A stretch of 64,000 nucleotides of DNA from Meridianimarinicoccus sp. MJW13 (GCF_014901205.1 NZ_JACNMU010000001.1:496001-560000); one strand, 5' to 3'; shown: positions 1-9,412, numbered from the stretch's first letter. Notes: a model not told the origin generated them from the letters alone. Numbers and translations: made by a program.

Positions 1-1
1 G

Positions 2-259
2 CTGTATTTCATCCAGCGCCTGCGCGACGAGGCGCACCGCTTTGCCATCGGCACCCATCGCGCCAAGCGTGCCAAGTCGATGAGCGCAAATCCGCTGGAC
101 GATGTGCCCGGTGTCGGCGGGGCGCGCAAGCGGGCGCTGCTGGCGCACTTCGGGTCGGCAAAAGCGGTGACACGCGCAAATCTTTCCGATCTGAAGGCCG
201 TTGACGGGATTTCAGACGCGCTGGCGGAAACCATCTATGATTTTTTCCACGCGGGATAG
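2..259 (+). CDS. uvrC: UvrABC system protein C, C-terminal end only
   Basis: The frame enters from the left edge and ends at TAG 257-259, leaving the last 85 residues of UvrC, the nuclease subunit that makes both incisions in nucleotide excision repair with UvrAB. Visible is the C-terminal helix-hairpin-helix DNA-binding region: [18 protein letters not shown] at about residues 34-51 of the fragment, followed by a second hairpin around [15 protein letters not shown]. The catalytic domains lie outside the window. The next gene starts 164 bases downstream, so uvrC probably ends its transcript here, although I see no clear terminator. Identification rests on a short but characteristic tail. Confidence 0.85.
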   Translation: MYFIQRLRDEAHRFAIGTHRAKRAKSMSANPLDDVPGVGGARKRALLAHFGSAKAVTRANLSDLKAVDGISDALAETIYDFFHAG

Positions 260-423
260 GTGCCGGATTTGCGCGAAGGACGCCGGTCAACCTGTTGCAC
301 GCAAATGACGATTGCCGGGTGAATTGGCGCTGCGGCAACAAAAGCCTTTCCCCCCTGCCGACCCTGTGGCTTGCTGCACCCAAACGGCCCCCAGGGCGAC
401 AACTTTCTGAGAGGCAGCGAGCC

Positions 424-1020
424 ATGAGATTTCTGATCGGGATCATTGCATTCGTGATGATGGCGACCGCAAGCGCGGCGCAAAACTACACATTGCAGGT
501 GGGGGACCGTGTAAACGTCGAGGTTCTGGAGGACGCCAGTCTGAACCGTACCGCGATGGTTCTGCCTGACGGCAACATCACCTTTCCCTTCGCCGGGACG
601 ATCCGCGCCTCTGGCCGCACCGTGACCCAGGTTCAAAGCAGCCTCGCCACCGCCCTGGCCCCGAATTTCGCAACCAAGCCCACCGTCTTCGTGTCGATCG
701 CCCAGCTGAACTCGCCGCCCGTCGCCGGTTCGTCGGGGTCGTCGATCAAGATCTACGTTCTGGGCGAGGTGAACCAGCCCGGCGAGAAAACCATCGACAG
801 TGACCTGAACTTCCTGCAGGCGCTGGCTGTGACCGGCGGTTTCACCAACTTCGCCGCAACCAAACGGGTTCAGCTGCGCCGCACCGATCCGAAAACCGGT
901 CAGGAACTGGTCTATACCTTCAACCTGAAAGAAGCCGGCAAGGGCGCCGCGATTTCCGGCAACGCCCGCCTGCGCGACGGCGACGTCATCCTGGTGCCCG
1001 AACGCCGCCTGTTCGAGTGA
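424..1020 (+). CDS. short polysaccharide export protein (Wza-like)
   Basis: A 198-residue periplasmic or outer-membrane protein. A signal peptide covers about residues 1-19, ending in ATASAA, with no lipobox cysteine, unlike classical Wza lipoproteins. It is followed by a polysaccharide-export domain (VGDRVNVEVLEDASLN, then PDGNITFPFAGTI) and one SLBB domain (KIYVLGEVNQPGEKTID). Classical Wza proteins are near 360-380 residues, so this is a minimal version with a single SLBB unit. The frame is open upstream, but ATG 424 begins the signal peptide and follows a GAGAGG-like ribosome site. It leads an operon with an outer-membrane barrel and an exosortase, a setting known from exopolysaccharide-linked exosortase systems. 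Role in glycan export is inferred from domains and context. Confidence 0.8.
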   Translation: MRFLIGIIAFVMMATASAAQNYTLQVGDRVNVEVLEDASLNRTAMVLPDGNITFPFAGTIRASGRTVTQVQSSLATALAPNFATKPTVFVSIAQLNSPPVAGSSGSSIKIYVLGEVNQPGEKTIDSDLNFLQALAVTGGFTNFAATKRVQLRRTDPKTGQELVYTFNLKEAGKGAAISGNARLRDGDVILVPERRLFE

Positions 1021-1034
1021 GAGGAAGACTTTCC

Positions 1035-2558
1035 GTGAAACGCATGCGCCCAGCCATCGCTCTGGGGCTGGCAACGGGACTGGGCGTGGCGGCGGTAACC
1101 GCCGCAGCCCAGTCGACGACTCCCGCCCAGACCGCGACTTCGGCCCTCTCCACGGGGACCAACCCGATCAACAATTCGGCGGTTCGCAACGTGAACCGGA
1201 ACCAGCCATTCCGCCAGTTCTTCCTGACGGGTGCCCGGCCGGGGTTCAGCCGCCTGTCGCTGGGCGCGCCGGGACGACGGCAGACGGCCAGCTACAATAC
1301 CAACCTGGAATTCAACGACAACTACGACCTGCGTGAGGATTCGCTCGGCAACGCGCTGATCTGGAACAACATCCTGGGCTACGGAATCGAACGCCGGACC
1401 CTGACCGACGAATTCACCTTTGACGGCGCGGTCAATGTCCGCGCAACCGATCTGCCGACCTTCGGAAATGATGTCGAAGCCGACGACTGGCGGTTCAATC
1501 TTGGCTATCTTCGCGTTGTCGGCGACAATTCCCTAGATTTCGATGTGCGCTACCAGAACGTCGATGTGGCCTTCTTCAACCCGCTGAGCGATCTGGATAT
1601 CAACGGCAACTTCGACGACACGTTTGGCGAGGGCCGCCGCGAATCGATGCGCGGCAACTTCGGGGCCTCGCTCAACCAGGACGGACCGGTCAGTTTCGAT
1701 CTGGTCGGTTATCTGTCCCGCGTCAATTTTTACGACACCACTGATCCCAGCCTGAACGACCGCGATCGCGCAGACATCGCCGCTGACTTCGGCTTCGCGC
1801 TGTCGCCGATCCTGAAGCTGACCGCGGGCGGCTTCTATGGTCGCCGCATCGAAGACGACGCCGACGATCTGGACTCGACGCACCGCCGGTTGAACTTCGG
1901 CATGGATGGTCTGGTCAATCAGCGGATGCGCCTGCGGGCCTGGGTTGGATATTCCGAGGTCGATACGAAACGGAATTCGGGCGACAAGTTCCAGTCCGGT
2001 TATGTCGGCGGGATCAACGTGACCGTGGCCCAGAAGAACGGCGATCTGCGCTTCGGGGCCTCGACCCGCTACGACGAGAATGGCCTGCGTTTGGATACCA
2101 CCGTCGGCAAATCGCTGAACTGGGCTTCCGGAAGCCTGGACGGCAACATCGGCGTTTCGGGATCCGACACCACGGATCTTCGTCTGATCGGCGATCTTGC
2201 CTATACCTACAACCTGCGCAACGGACAGTTCTGGGCCGATTTCGCCCAGATCACCGGGGTCGACCAGAACGGCGACAACGTGATCAACTCGGCGCTGGAC
2301 CTGGGCTATCGTCAGGCGATCAACCGCGTGTCCTCGTTCAACGTGGGCGTTGGCGGAGCCCTGCAGCGATACGACAACTCGGGCAAGACCGAGAAGGATC
2401 GCTTCAACGTCACCGCCGCCTATAACCACGCCCTGACCCGCGACTGGAGCCTGAACACCGGCTATCGCTATCGCCTGCGCGATACCGAGAGCCAGAACCG
2501 GGCGCAATCCAACGCGGTTTTCCTGGGGCTGGGTCGCAATTGGCAATCGGATCTCTGA
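1035..2558 (+). CDS. outer-membrane beta-barrel protein of the exosortase locus
   Basis: A 507-residue protein with a signal peptide (ALGLATGLGVAAVTAAAQS within the first 30 residues), a low-complexity Ser/Thr/Asn-rich stretch, then alternating amphipathic strands rich in Tyr, Phe, Asn and Asp to a C-terminal strand ending FLGLGRNWQSDL. This is the pattern of a large outer-membrane barrel. A GTG at 1017 overlaps the previous stop, but GTG 1035 is preferred: GAGGAAG at 1021-1027 is well spaced for it and the signal peptide begins there. Comparable barrels accompany exosortase/exopolysaccharide loci, so it may be the porin for polymer or protein export. No ligand-specific motif is visible. Confidence 0.65.
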   Translation: MKRMRPAIALGLATGLGVAAVTAAAQSTTPAQTATSALSTGTNPINNSAVRNVNRNQPFRQFFLTGARPGFSRLSLGAPGRRQTASYNTNLEFNDNYDLREDSLGNALIWNNILGYGIERRTLTDEFTFDGAVNVRATDLPTFGNDVEADDWRFNLGYLRVVGDNSLDFDVRYQNVDVAFFNPLSDLDINGNFDDTFGEGRRESMRGNFGASLNQDGPVSFDLVGYLSRVNFYDTTDPSLNDRDRADIAADFGFALSPILKLTAGGFYGRRIEDDADDLDSTHRRLNFGMDGLVNQRMRLRAWVGYSEVDTKRNSGDKFQSGYVGGINVTVAQKNGDLRFGASTRYDENGLRLDTTVGKSLNWASGSLDGNIGVSGSDTTDLRLIGDLAYTYNLRNGQFWADFAQITGVDQNGDNVINSALDLGYRQAINRVSSFNVGVGGALQRYDNSGKTEKDRFNVTAAYNHALTRDWSLNTGYRYRLRDTESQNRAQSNAVFLGLGRNWQSDL

Positions 2559-2608
2559 ACGCAACCGTAACTGACCAACAATCATGTTACCGTTGGGGGT
2601 AATGCTTT

Positions 2609-2636
2609 TGACCCGTCGTTATTATATGACGGGTCA
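2609..2636. repeat. 9-bp perfect inverted repeat upstream of the exosortase gene
   Basis: TGACCCGTC (2609-2617) and GACGGGTCA (2628-2636) are exact reverse complements around a 10-base AT-rich centre (2618-2627). It lies in the 111-base gap between the barrel gene and the exosortase. There is no T-run after the second arm, so it is more like an operator or an mRNA hairpin than an intrinsic terminator. A smaller inverted repeat, TTACC/GGTAA at 2587-2602, lies just upstream. Confidence 0.55.
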
Positions 2637-2669
2637 GAGTGTGCTGATATTTGTACGGGAAATTGTTGG

Positions 2670-4277
2670 ATGAGTGTGATTGGAGATCCTAAGTCGCCGA
2701 CCGTGTCGATTGCCGGCCTGCCGCTGAACCCCGTGGGCTTCGGTGCCTTCGTCCTTTTGATCCTTGTGTCGATCCCGTTCTTCCTGGCCGGGTTCGTCGA
2801 ACTGGCCGTGAACTGGGCGACGCCGGAATACAGCCACGGGCCCCTGATCCCGATCATCTCGCTTTACCTGTTCCTGCGCGAAATGCGCCGCGTGCCCCAG
2901 GTCGGGTACGAACCCGATGCACAGCGCTGGCAGGGCTTGCTGGTGCTGCTTCTGGGTCTGGTGATCGCCGGCTTCGGCAACCTGGTGCTGATCCCCGACA
3001 TCGTGGCCTATGCCTTCATCATCTGGGTGATGGGCGTGGTGCTGGTGATCTTCGGGTGGGAGCGCGGCAAGACCCATTGGGCGCCGGTGCTGCATCTGGT
3101 CTTCATGCTGCCCCTCCCCCAGTTCATGTATTGGCAACTGTCGATCTTCCTGCAGGGTATTTCCTCGCAGATCGGGGTCTGGTTCGTGGAACTGGCGCAG
3201 ATCCCGGTATTCCTGGATGGCAACATCATTGATCTGGGCATCTACAAGCTGCAGGTCGCCGAGGCGTGCTCGGGCCTGCGCTACCTGTTCCCGATCCTGT
3301 CGTTCTCCTACCTGTTCTCGATCCTGTATCGCGGGCCGATGTGGCACAAGGCCGTGCTGCTGCTGTCGGCCGCACCGATCACCGTGCTGATGAACTCGTT
3401 CCGAATCGGCATGATCGGCATTCTGGTGAACTACTACGGCATCGAACAGGCCGAGGGCTTCCTGCACTTCTTCGAGGGCTGGGTGATCTTCCTGTCCTGT
3501 GTCGGCATTCTGTTCCTGATGGCGATCTGCCTGCAGCGGCTGACGCCGAACCCGCTGCCGCTGGCTGACGCCATCGATCTGGACACCTCCGGGTTTGGTC
3601 CGATCCTGGCGCGGGCGCTGATCATGGTGCCCAGCGTCGCGCTGATCCTGGCCATTGGCATGTCGGGGTCGATGTCCCTGCTGTGGCTGAACACCCCCAG
3701 CCCGCAACACATCGTGCCGGACCGCACGCCCTTCATGTTGTTCCCGCGCGAGATCGACGGCCGCTATGCCTCGTTCGAATCGCTGTCGCCCAGCGTTGCG
3801 GCGGTGCTGGATGCCGACGACTATGTCTCGGCCAACTACAGCAGCGGGGCCGAGCTTCCGATCAACTTGTTCGTCGCCTATTACGAGAATCAGACCGAAG
3901 GCGGCGGCATCCATTCGCCCGAGGTCTGCCTGCCCGTCGGCGGCTGGGAGATGTTCAGCCTCGCCCCCTATGAGATGAGCTTCCCCGACACCGTCTATGG
4001 CACCTTCGAAGTCAACCGCGCGGTGATCCAGAAGGGGCTGAGCAAGCAGCTTGTCTATTACTGGTTCGAGCAGCGCGGCCGTCGCATGACCAATGATTTC
4101 GCGGCCAAGTTCACCGTGGTCTACGACAGTTGGACCCGGGGCCGTCTGGATGGTGCCCTGGTGCGTTTCGTCACCCCCATCGCGGATGAGGACGGCGGCG
4201 AGGCCGCGGCAGAGGCCCGTTTGCAGGCCTTCATGGCGGAAGCGCTCAAGAAATTGCCGCGCTACGTGCCCGAGTGA
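2670..4277 (+). CDS. xrtD: exosortase fused to an EpsI domain (XrtD-like)
   Basis: A 535-residue inner-membrane protein. The first ~300 residues are polytopic and carry the exosortase signature: Cys200 in [11 protein letters not shown], Arg245 in MNSFRIG and His266 in LHFFEGW, the Cys-Arg-His set expected of a transpeptidase that cuts C-terminal sorting signals. After a further membrane span near residue 320, the rest (about 330-535) is an EpsI domain with [14 protein letters not shown]. This fused design matches what I know as XrtD, the VPLPA-CTERM exosortase of Rhodobacterales; the assignment to that subclass is from memory. No substrate with a VPLPA-type tail is encoded here. ATG 2670 has only a weak ribosome site. 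The gene overlaps the rhomboid gene by four bases. Confidence 0.85.
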   Translation: MSVIGDPKSPTVSIAGLPLNPVGFGAFVLLILVSIPFFLAGFVELAVNWATPEYSHGPLIPIISLYLFLREMRRVPQVGYEPDAQRWQGLLVLLLGLVIAGFGNLVLIPDIVAYAFIIWVMGVVLVIFGWERGKTHWAPVLHLVFMLPLPQFMYWQLSIFLQGISSQIGVWFVELAQIPVFLDGNIIDLGIYKLQVAEACSGLRYLFPILSFSYLFSILYRGPMWHKAVLLLSAAPITVLMNSFRIGMIGILVNYYGIEQAEGFLHFFEGWVIFLSCVGILFLMAICLQRLTPNPLPLADAIDLDTSGFGPILARALIMVPSVALILAIGMSGSMSLLWLNTPSPQHIVPDRTPFMLFPREIDGRYASFESLSPSVAAVLDADDYVSANYSSGAELPINLFVAYYENQTEGGGIHSPEVCLPVGGWEMFSLAPYEMSFPDTVYGTFEVNRAVIQKGLSKQLVYYWFEQRGRRMTNDFAAKFTVVYDSWTRGRLDGALVRFVTPIADEDGGEAAAEARLQAFMAEALKKLPRYVPE

Positions 4278-5056
4278 GCGACAGTACCCGAAACCCCACC
4301 TCGGGGCGTGGATTGGCTGCAATGATCCCGCGCCGCTATCGCGGCGGGCAGCATTGGGGGCCCGAGGGCGCGGCCAGGGGGCCGCGCTTCCTGCTGTGGG
4401 GGATGCCAATCTCGCTTCTGGCGATCATGGTCCTGACCATCCTGATCGAGGCCGCGCTGACGGCAGGCGACCACAACCTGATCCTGGGCACCGCGACCCG
4501 TGGCTTTGCCTATCTGCTGGGGGCGTTCCACAACTCGCTTCTGCATGGCGCCCGCGAGGTGTTCCCGGGCCAGAGCGTCAGCATGTTCATCACCTATGCC
4601 TTCATCCACGGCGGGCCGGTGCATCTGATCGTCAACATGGTGGCACTGGCCAGCTTCGGCATGGTGATCGTCCAGCGCATCGGACAGAAGCGGTTTCTGG
4701 TGGCCTATCTGTTGTGCGCCATCGGTGGCGCTGCGGGGTTTGGCCTGCTCAGCAACAGTCCGGCCCCGATGGTCGGCGCCTCGGGGGCGCTGTTCGGCCT
4801 GGTGGGCATCTGGGTCTGTTGGGACTACCTGGATCGCCGCCATTATGGCGACCCGCTGTGGGTCACGCTGCGGGCGCTGGTGTTCCTGGTGCTGTACAAT
4901 CTCGTGTTCTTCCTGCTGCTGCACGGCAGCCTGGCCTGGGAAACCCATCTGGGCGGCTTCGTCACCGGCTGGCTGCTAGCGATCTACTGGGGCCGCCGGG
5001 TTCTGCCGGAAAGCCGCCGCCGCCGCTTTGGCTCGGAAGAGCGTCCCGACGCGTGA
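4274..5056 (+). CDS. rhomboid-family intramembrane serine protease
   Basis: A 260-residue polytopic protein with the rhomboid dyad: Ser170 in [11 protein letters not shown] and His225 in [14 protein letters not shown]. TMs surround both, and an N-terminal cytosolic segment of about 40 residues precedes the first TM. GTG 4274 overlaps the exosortase stop (GTGA), implying translational coupling; an internal ATG at 4322 is a possible alternative start. Rhomboids cleave membrane proteins within the bilayer. Rhombosortases do this for GlyGly-CTERM substrates, so a role in processing sorted surface proteins is attractive, but I cannot assign it to that subfamily. The link to the exosortase is inferred from the overlap alone. 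Confidence 0.8.
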   Translation: MSDSTRNPTSGRGLAAMIPRRYRGGQHWGPEGAARGPRFLLWGMPISLLAIMVLTILIEAALTAGDHNLILGTATRGFAYLLGAFHNSLLHGAREVFPGQSVSMFITYAFIHGGPVHLIVNMVALASFGMVIVQRIGQKRFLVAYLLCAIGGAAGFGLLSNSPAPMVGASGALFGLVGIWVCWDYLDRRHYGDPLWVTLRALVFLVLYNLVFFLLLHGSLAWETHLGGFVTGWLLAIYWGRRVLPESRRRRFGSEERPDA

Positions 5057-5863
5057 ATGGCCCTCCCGATTGACAGATTGCGACGCGGTCTTGCCGCCCT
5101 GCGTCCCGGCGCCGAACGGGTTTTCGGCGGCGGCCCCGCCCCCACTCCGGATCGCCCCGCCTATGTGGTGGGTGACGTGCATGGCTGCGCTGGCCTGCTG
5201 ACCAGCCTTCTGACCATCATCGAAGACGACAAGGCCGCGCGTGGCTGGTCCGACGCGGATCTGGTGCTGGTCGGCGACTACGTGGATCGCGGCCCCGACA
5301 GCCGGGCCGTGCTGGCCGATCTCATGGCGCGCCAGTCCCAAGCGCCGAACCGGGTGCATTGCCTGCGTGGCAACCACGAGGCGATGATGCTGGACTTCCT
5401 GGCCGATCCTGCCCGCGCCGGCCCGACCTGGCTGCACAACGGCGGCCGCGAGACCCTGCTGAGCTTCGGCGTGACCGTCCCCCGCCGCCTGTCCGATCCC
5501 GAAGAACTGGAGGCCCTGGCCGCTGCGGCCCGCGCGGCGATCCCGGCGACGGTGATAGACTGGCTGCGCGATCTGCCCTTGCTCTGGCGCAGCGGCGATC
5601 TGGTGGTCGCCCATGCCGGGCTGCATCCGGACCGCACGCCCGAGGACCAGACCGAGGTCGACCTGCTGTGGGAAGCGCCGCTGTTTCGCCAGGTTGCGCG
5701 GCGGGACGGGCTTTGGGTCGCCTACGGCCATCGCATCACCGTGCCGCCCGTGGCCGAAGCCGGGCGAATCAGCGTCGATACCGGCGCTTTCGCCTATGGC
5801 GTGCTGAGCTGCGCGGTTCTGGCACCGGGCGCAGCACCCCGGTTTCTGCAGGCCACGGCCTAG
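5057..5863 (+). CDS. PPP-type metallophosphoesterase / Ser-Thr phosphatase
   Basis: A 268-residue cytosolic protein with the PPP-family metal-binding motifs in order: GDVHG (39-43), GDYVDRG (73-79) and RGNHEAMML (about 110-118), followed by LHNGGRETLLSFG and a C-terminal HAGLHP and YGHR. These residues bind the two metals of calcineurin-like phosphatases such as PrpA/PphA or diadenosine tetraphosphatase. ATG 5057 directly follows the rhomboid stop TGA with no gap, so it belongs to the same operon. The substrate is unknown. It ends convergently with znuB, sharing CTAG at 5860-5863. Confidence 0.85.
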   Translation: MALPIDRLRRGLAALRPGAERVFGGGPAPTPDRPAYVVGDVHGCAGLLTSLLTIIEDDKAARGWSDADLVLVGDYVDRGPDSRAVLADLMARQSQAPNRVHCLRGNHEAMMLDFLADPARAGPTWLHNGGRETLLSFGVTVPRRLSDPEELEALAAAARAAIPATVIDWLRDLPLLWRSGDLVVAHAGLHPDRTPEDQTEVDLLWEAPLFRQVARRDGLWVAYGHRITVPPVAEAGRISVDTGAFAYGVLSCAVLAPGAAPRFLQATA

Positions 5864-6648
5864 CCCCGGCGCGCCCGGACCCCGGCGGTCAGGGCGAAAA
5901 GCCCGGTGGCCACCGCCACGATCGACGGCCCGGTCGGCGTGTCCGCCACCATCGACAACCACAACCCCAAAAGCGCCGATAGCGCCCCGGCGGCCACGGC
6001 CAGGGCAGCCATCCATTCGGGCGTGCGCGCCAAGGGCCGCACCGTCGCCGCCGGAATGATCAGCATGGCCGAGATCAGCAGCGCCCCCACCACCTTCAGC
6101 GAAACCGCCACCACCACCGCCAGCGCGACGGTCAGGATCAATTGCTCGCGGCGCGGGTCGATGCCGCTGGCATGGGCCAGATCGGCGTTCAGCGTCGCCG
6201 TCAGCAGCGGCGCCCACCGCCAGGCCAGCAACCCCAGCACCAGTGCCGCACCGGTCCAGATCACTGCCAGATCGGCCTTGCCCACCGCCAGGATATCGCC
6301 CAGCAGCACCCCCATCAGGTCCACGCGCAGGCCGGGGATCAGGGCCATCACCACCAGCCCCACCGCCAGCCCGCCATGGGCAAAGACGCCCAACAGCGTG
6401 TCCACCGGATAGCCGCGCGCTGACAGGCCAGTCACCGCCAGCGACAGCACCAGCGCCACCGCCAACACGCCTGCGAACAGCGAAAAGGAAAAGGCGAAGG
6501 ACAGGGCCACCCCCAGAAGGGCGGCATGGGCCGTGGCATCGCCGAAATAAGCCATCCGACGCCAGACGATGAAACAGCCCAGCGGACCTGCGGCCACTGC
6601 GACGCCGACCCCGGCGATGGCCGCGCGGATCAGGAAGTCATCCAGCAT
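5860..6648 (-). CDS. znuB: zinc ABC transporter permease
   Basis: A 262-residue inner-membrane permease of the ABC-3 metal family, close to the usual ZnuB length. Hydrophobic segments cover most of the protein; conserved family stretches include GCFIVWRRMAYFGDATAHAA near the N terminus, LGDILAVG in the middle and VGALLISAMLIIPAATV before the last helices. The frame stays open upstream, but ATG 6648 follows a GGGGA ribosome site, overlaps the end of znuC and gives the family's N terminus (MLDDFLIRA). It should form the membrane channel for zinc imported with ZnuC. The periplasmic zinc-binding protein ZnuA is not in the window. Confidence 0.88.
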   Translation of the reverse strand: MLDDFLIRAAIAGVGVAVAAGPLGCFIVWRRMAYFGDATAHAALLGVALSFAFSFSLFAGVLAVALVLSLAVTGLSARGYPVDTLLGVFAHGGLAVGLVVMALIPGLRVDLMGVLLGDILAVGKADLAVIWTGAALVLGLLAWRWAPLLTATLNADLAHASGIDPRREQLILTVALAVVVAVSLKVVGALLISAMLIIPAATVRPLARTPEWMAALAVAAGALSALLGLWLSMVADTPTGPSIVAVATGLFALTAGVRARRG

Positions 6649-7408
6649 GATGGTCCCCGTCACCATGGGAATGATCGTGACCGCAGTTGTGGTCCGCATC
6701 ATGGGCGTGGTCATGGGTGTGGCGATACAGGGCCAGCGTGCCCCGCGTGCCCATGCCGAACAGCGCCCGGTATTCCGGGGCCGAGGCCACGATCTCGGGC
6801 GTGCCATGACAACAGATGTGGCCGTTCAGGCAGATCACCCGGTCGCTTGCGCTCATGACAACGTGCAAATCGTGGCTGACCATCAGCACCCCGCAGTTCA
6901 GCACCTGCCGCAGATCTTCGACGATTTCGTAGAAGGCGGCGGTGCCGGGCTGGTCCAGCCCGCGGGTGGCCTCGTCCAGCACCAGAAGATCGGGCTCCAT
7001 CAGGATGGCGCGGGCCAGCAGCACGCGCTGGAACTGCCCGCCCGACAGGCCGGTCATCGGCTGATCCTCGACCGCGTCGCTCAGCCCGACCTGGGCCAGC
7101 GCGCGGGCGCGGGACAGCCGGTCATGCGGGTGCGGCAGCGCCAGAAAGCGATGCACCGGCATCGGCATCGACGGATCAATGTGCAGCGATTGCGGGACAT
7201 AGCCGATGCGCAGCTTCGGCGCCCGGACCACCTTGCCCCGGTCCGGCCGGATCGCCCCGATCAGCGTTTCCAGCAGGGTCGATTTGCCCGAGCCGTTCGG
7301 CCCGACGATGGTCACGATCTCGCCGCGATCGACGCTCATGTCCACGCCGTCCAGAACCAGACGGCTGTCCCGGAACACCGAAACCGAGTTTGCAGATAAC
7401 AGGGCCAC
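6638..7408 (-). CDS. znuC: zinc ABC transporter ATP-binding protein with His-rich tail
   Basis: A 256-residue ABC ATPase: Walker A GPNGSGKST (36-44), signature LSGGQFQR, Walker B LLVLDEAT and switch SHDLH. The last ~27 residues are a His/Asp-rich tail (THDHAHDADHNCGHDHSHG and more), typical of zinc-handling members of the family and probably a metal-sensing or storage segment. GTG 7408 is chosen because GGAGG sits five bases before it and the length then matches ZnuC; ATG 7444 or 7438 would add about 10-12 residues. It powers zinc import with ZnuB and the genes overlap by 11 bases. No convincing Zur operator is visible upstream. Confidence 0.85.
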   Translation of the reverse strand: MALLSANSVSVFRDSRLVLDGVDMSVDRGEIVTIVGPNGSGKSTLLETLIGAIRPDRGKVVRAPKLRIGYVPQSLHIDPSMPMPVHRFLALPHPHDRLSRARALAQVGLSDAVEDQPMTGLSGGQFQRVLLARAILMEPDLLVLDEATRGLDQPGTAAFYEIVEDLRQVLNCGVLMVSHDLHVVMSASDRVICLNGHICCHGTPEIVASAPEYRALFGMGTRGTLALYRHTHDHAHDADHNCGHDHSHGDGDHHAG

Positions 7409-7487
7409 GCGCACCTCCGCCGGGTTCCCAAGGCGCATCTTCATGCCGGGACGCGGCGCAAATGTCCATTCCGTTTCGCAGGTTGCC

Positions 7488-8924
7488 CTAGGCCTGCAAC
7501 GGCCCGCCATTGCCCAGATCGAAAATCTTGCCGGGGTTCATGATGTTCAGCGGATCCACCGCCCCCTTGATCGCCCGCATGACCGCGATGGCCTCGGGCC
7601 CCAGTTCGCGCGTCAGGTAGGGCATCTTGCCCTGTCCGATCCCGTGTTCGCCGGTACAGGTCCCGTCGAGGGAAATGGCCAGATCGGCCAGCCAGTTCAG
7701 AAAGCTCTTTACCCGCTCTACCTGACCGGCATCGCTGTCGTCCAACGGCACCAGCATGTGGAAATTGCCGTCGCCAACATGGCCCAGAACCGGCGTCATC
7801 AGGCCCATCCCGGCGGCCTTGTCCCGGGCGCGGCCAACGCAATCGGCCAGCGACGAGATCGGAACGCAAACATCGGTGGAGACCGATTTGAGCCCCGGAA
7901 TCAGGGTGTGGAACGCCCAATAGGCATCATGGCGTGCCTGCCAAAGCTTGGCCCGTTCCTGCGGGTTGGCCGTCCAGCGGAACCCCTGCCCGCCGTGTTC
8001 CTCGGCGATCAGGCCAAAGCATTCCGCCTGTTCCGCCACCCCGGCGGCGGACCCGTGGAATTCCAGAAGAAGCATCGGCGTTTCCGGCAGGCCCAGCTTG
8101 GAATGAAGGTTCACGGCTTTCACCGACAGCGCGTCCAACAACTCCATCCGCGCCACCGGCAACCCCATCTGCAGGGCCTCGATGGCGGTGTTGCAGGCGT
8201 CTTCGACGGTTGGGAAGGCACAGGTTGCCGCCGAGATTGATTCGGGGATGCCGTGCAACCGCAGGGTCAGTTCGGTGATGATGCCCAGCGTGCCCTCCGA
8301 GCCGACCATCAGCCGCGTGAGGTCATAGCCGGCGGAGGTTTTCCGCGCCCGGTGGGCCGAGGTCATCACCTCGCCGTTGGGCAATACCGCCTTCAACCCC
8401 AGCACCGCGTCGCGCATGGTGCCATAACGCACCGCGTTGGTGCCCGAGGCCCGTGTCGCGGCCATGCCCCCCAGCGAGGCATCGGCGCCGGGATCGACCG
8501 GAAAGAACAGGCCCGTGTCGCGCAGAAAGGTGTTCAGCGCCGTGCGGGTCACACCGGGCTGCACCCGGCAGTCCAGATCAGCGGCGTTGACCTCCAACAC
8601 CTGATCCATCGCCGACACATCGATGCTGATGCCGCCCGCGGGCGCGTTCAGATGCCCCTCCAGCGAGGTTCCGGTGCCAAAGGGGATCACCGGCACGCGG
8701 GCCGCCGCACAGGCCCGCACCACCGCCTGCACCTCTTCGGTGCTGTGCACGAAAACCACCGCATCGGGGGACTGCGTTGCCAGCCACGTCGTCGTGTGGC
8801 CATGCTGGGCCCGGATCGCGGCGCCGGTCTGTACCCGGTCACCCATCTGTCCCCGCAGGGTGTCGATTACCCCTGCGACGGCGGCTTGGTCGCGCGGCGG
8901 CAGGGTGACGGTGTCTGAAGGCAT
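7488..8924 (-). CDS. FAD-linked D-lactate dehydrogenase (cytochrome type)
   Basis: A 478-residue flavoprotein of the GlcD/LDHD family. The PCMH-type FAD domain occupies roughly residues 40-220, with VPVIPFGTGTSLEGH and GADASLGGMAATRASGTNAV, and the C-terminal half is an FAD-oxidase C domain with LGHVGDGNFHMLVPL and GTCTGEHGIGQGKM, whose histidines are the usual metal and substrate ligands. It should oxidise D-lactate or a related 2-hydroxy acid and pass electrons to cytochrome c or quinone. ATG 8924 follows GGAG; an upstream in-frame ATG at 8945 would overlap the previous gene. It follows the formate-dehydrogenase accessory genes by four bases but is probably only a neighbour. Confidence 0.85.
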   Translation of the reverse strand: MPSDTVTLPPRDQAAVAGVIDTLRGQMGDRVQTGAAIRAQHGHTTTWLATQSPDAVVFVHSTEEVQAVVRACAAARVPVIPFGTGTSLEGHLNAPAGGISIDVSAMDQVLEVNAADLDCRVQPGVTRTALNTFLRDTGLFFPVDPGADASLGGMAATRASGTNAVRYGTMRDAVLGLKAVLPNGEVMTSAHRARKTSAGYDLTRLMVGSEGTLGIITELTLRLHGIPESISAATCAFPTVEDACNTAIEALQMGLPVARMELLDALSVKAVNLHSKLGLPETPMLLLEFHGSAAGVAEQAECFGLIAEEHGGQGFRWTANPQERAKLWQARHDAYWAFHTLIPGLKSVSTDVCVPISSLADCVGRARDKAAGMGLMTPVLGHVGDGNFHMLVPLDDSDAGQVERVKSFLNWLADLAISLDGTCTGEHGIGQGKMPYLTRELGPEAIAVMRAIKGAVDPLNIMNPGKIFDLGNGGPLQA

Positions 8925-8928
8925 GGGT

Positions 8929-9411
8929 CTACTCCGGCTCTGCATCCCCGTGGATGGCGAATTGATCCAGCCCGGCCTGTTGCGGCGGGATGAACCGATA
9001 ACTTTCCCGGACGCCGGCCTCGGTCAACTCGCGGCTGACAGTCAGCAAGGTGTTGGCGGGATGCTCGTCGCACAGCGCCGCCATGTGGTCCAGTTCTTCT
9101 CGCGCCACCGGCAGGGCGGCCTCGACCGAGGGCGCGCCGTAATAGGCCACGAAATGCGCGGCGAGGCATTGCTCCAGCGCGGTGCGTTCGGCGGGTTCGA
9201 CCTGGGTGACGGCGACCACGGTAACCCGGCCGAAGGTTTCGATGCCCAGCCAGCCGTTGGCAAAGGCCTGTCGCGCCTTGCCGGCCAGATCGGCCTCGGA
9301 CCAGTTGGAGAATTCAAACCCGCCTGAGACCGCCCATTCGCCGGTGCGGGCGGGGGTGTGGAACACGTTTCGGTCGCTATCGTCGAAGTGGATGGCGCGG
9401 GCGAGTTTCAT
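8929..9411 (-). CDS. conserved protein, DUF6505-like, formate dehydrogenase accessory cluster
   Basis: A 160-residue soluble protein without signal peptide or membrane span. It starts MKLARAIHFDDSDRNVF and contains EFSNWSEADL and a long C-terminal segment with a conserved HMAALCDEHPANT stretch. I recognise it as a small protein that recurs beside the biotin/lipoate-ligase-like gene and Mrp in Rhodobacterales formate dehydrogenase loci; the DUF6505 label is from memory. It begins one base after the stop of the ligase-like gene, so the two are cotranslated. Role unknown; association with molybdoenzyme maturation is inferred from context. Confidence 0.6.
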   Translation of the reverse strand: MKLARAIHFDDSDRNVFHTPARTGEWAVSGGFEFSNWSEADLAGKARQAFANGWLGIETFGRVTVVAVTQVEPAERTALEQCLAAHFVAYYGAPSVEAALPVAREELDHMAALCDEHPANTLLTVSRELTEAGVRESYRFIPPQQAGLDQFAIHGDAEPE

Positions 9412-9412
9412 G

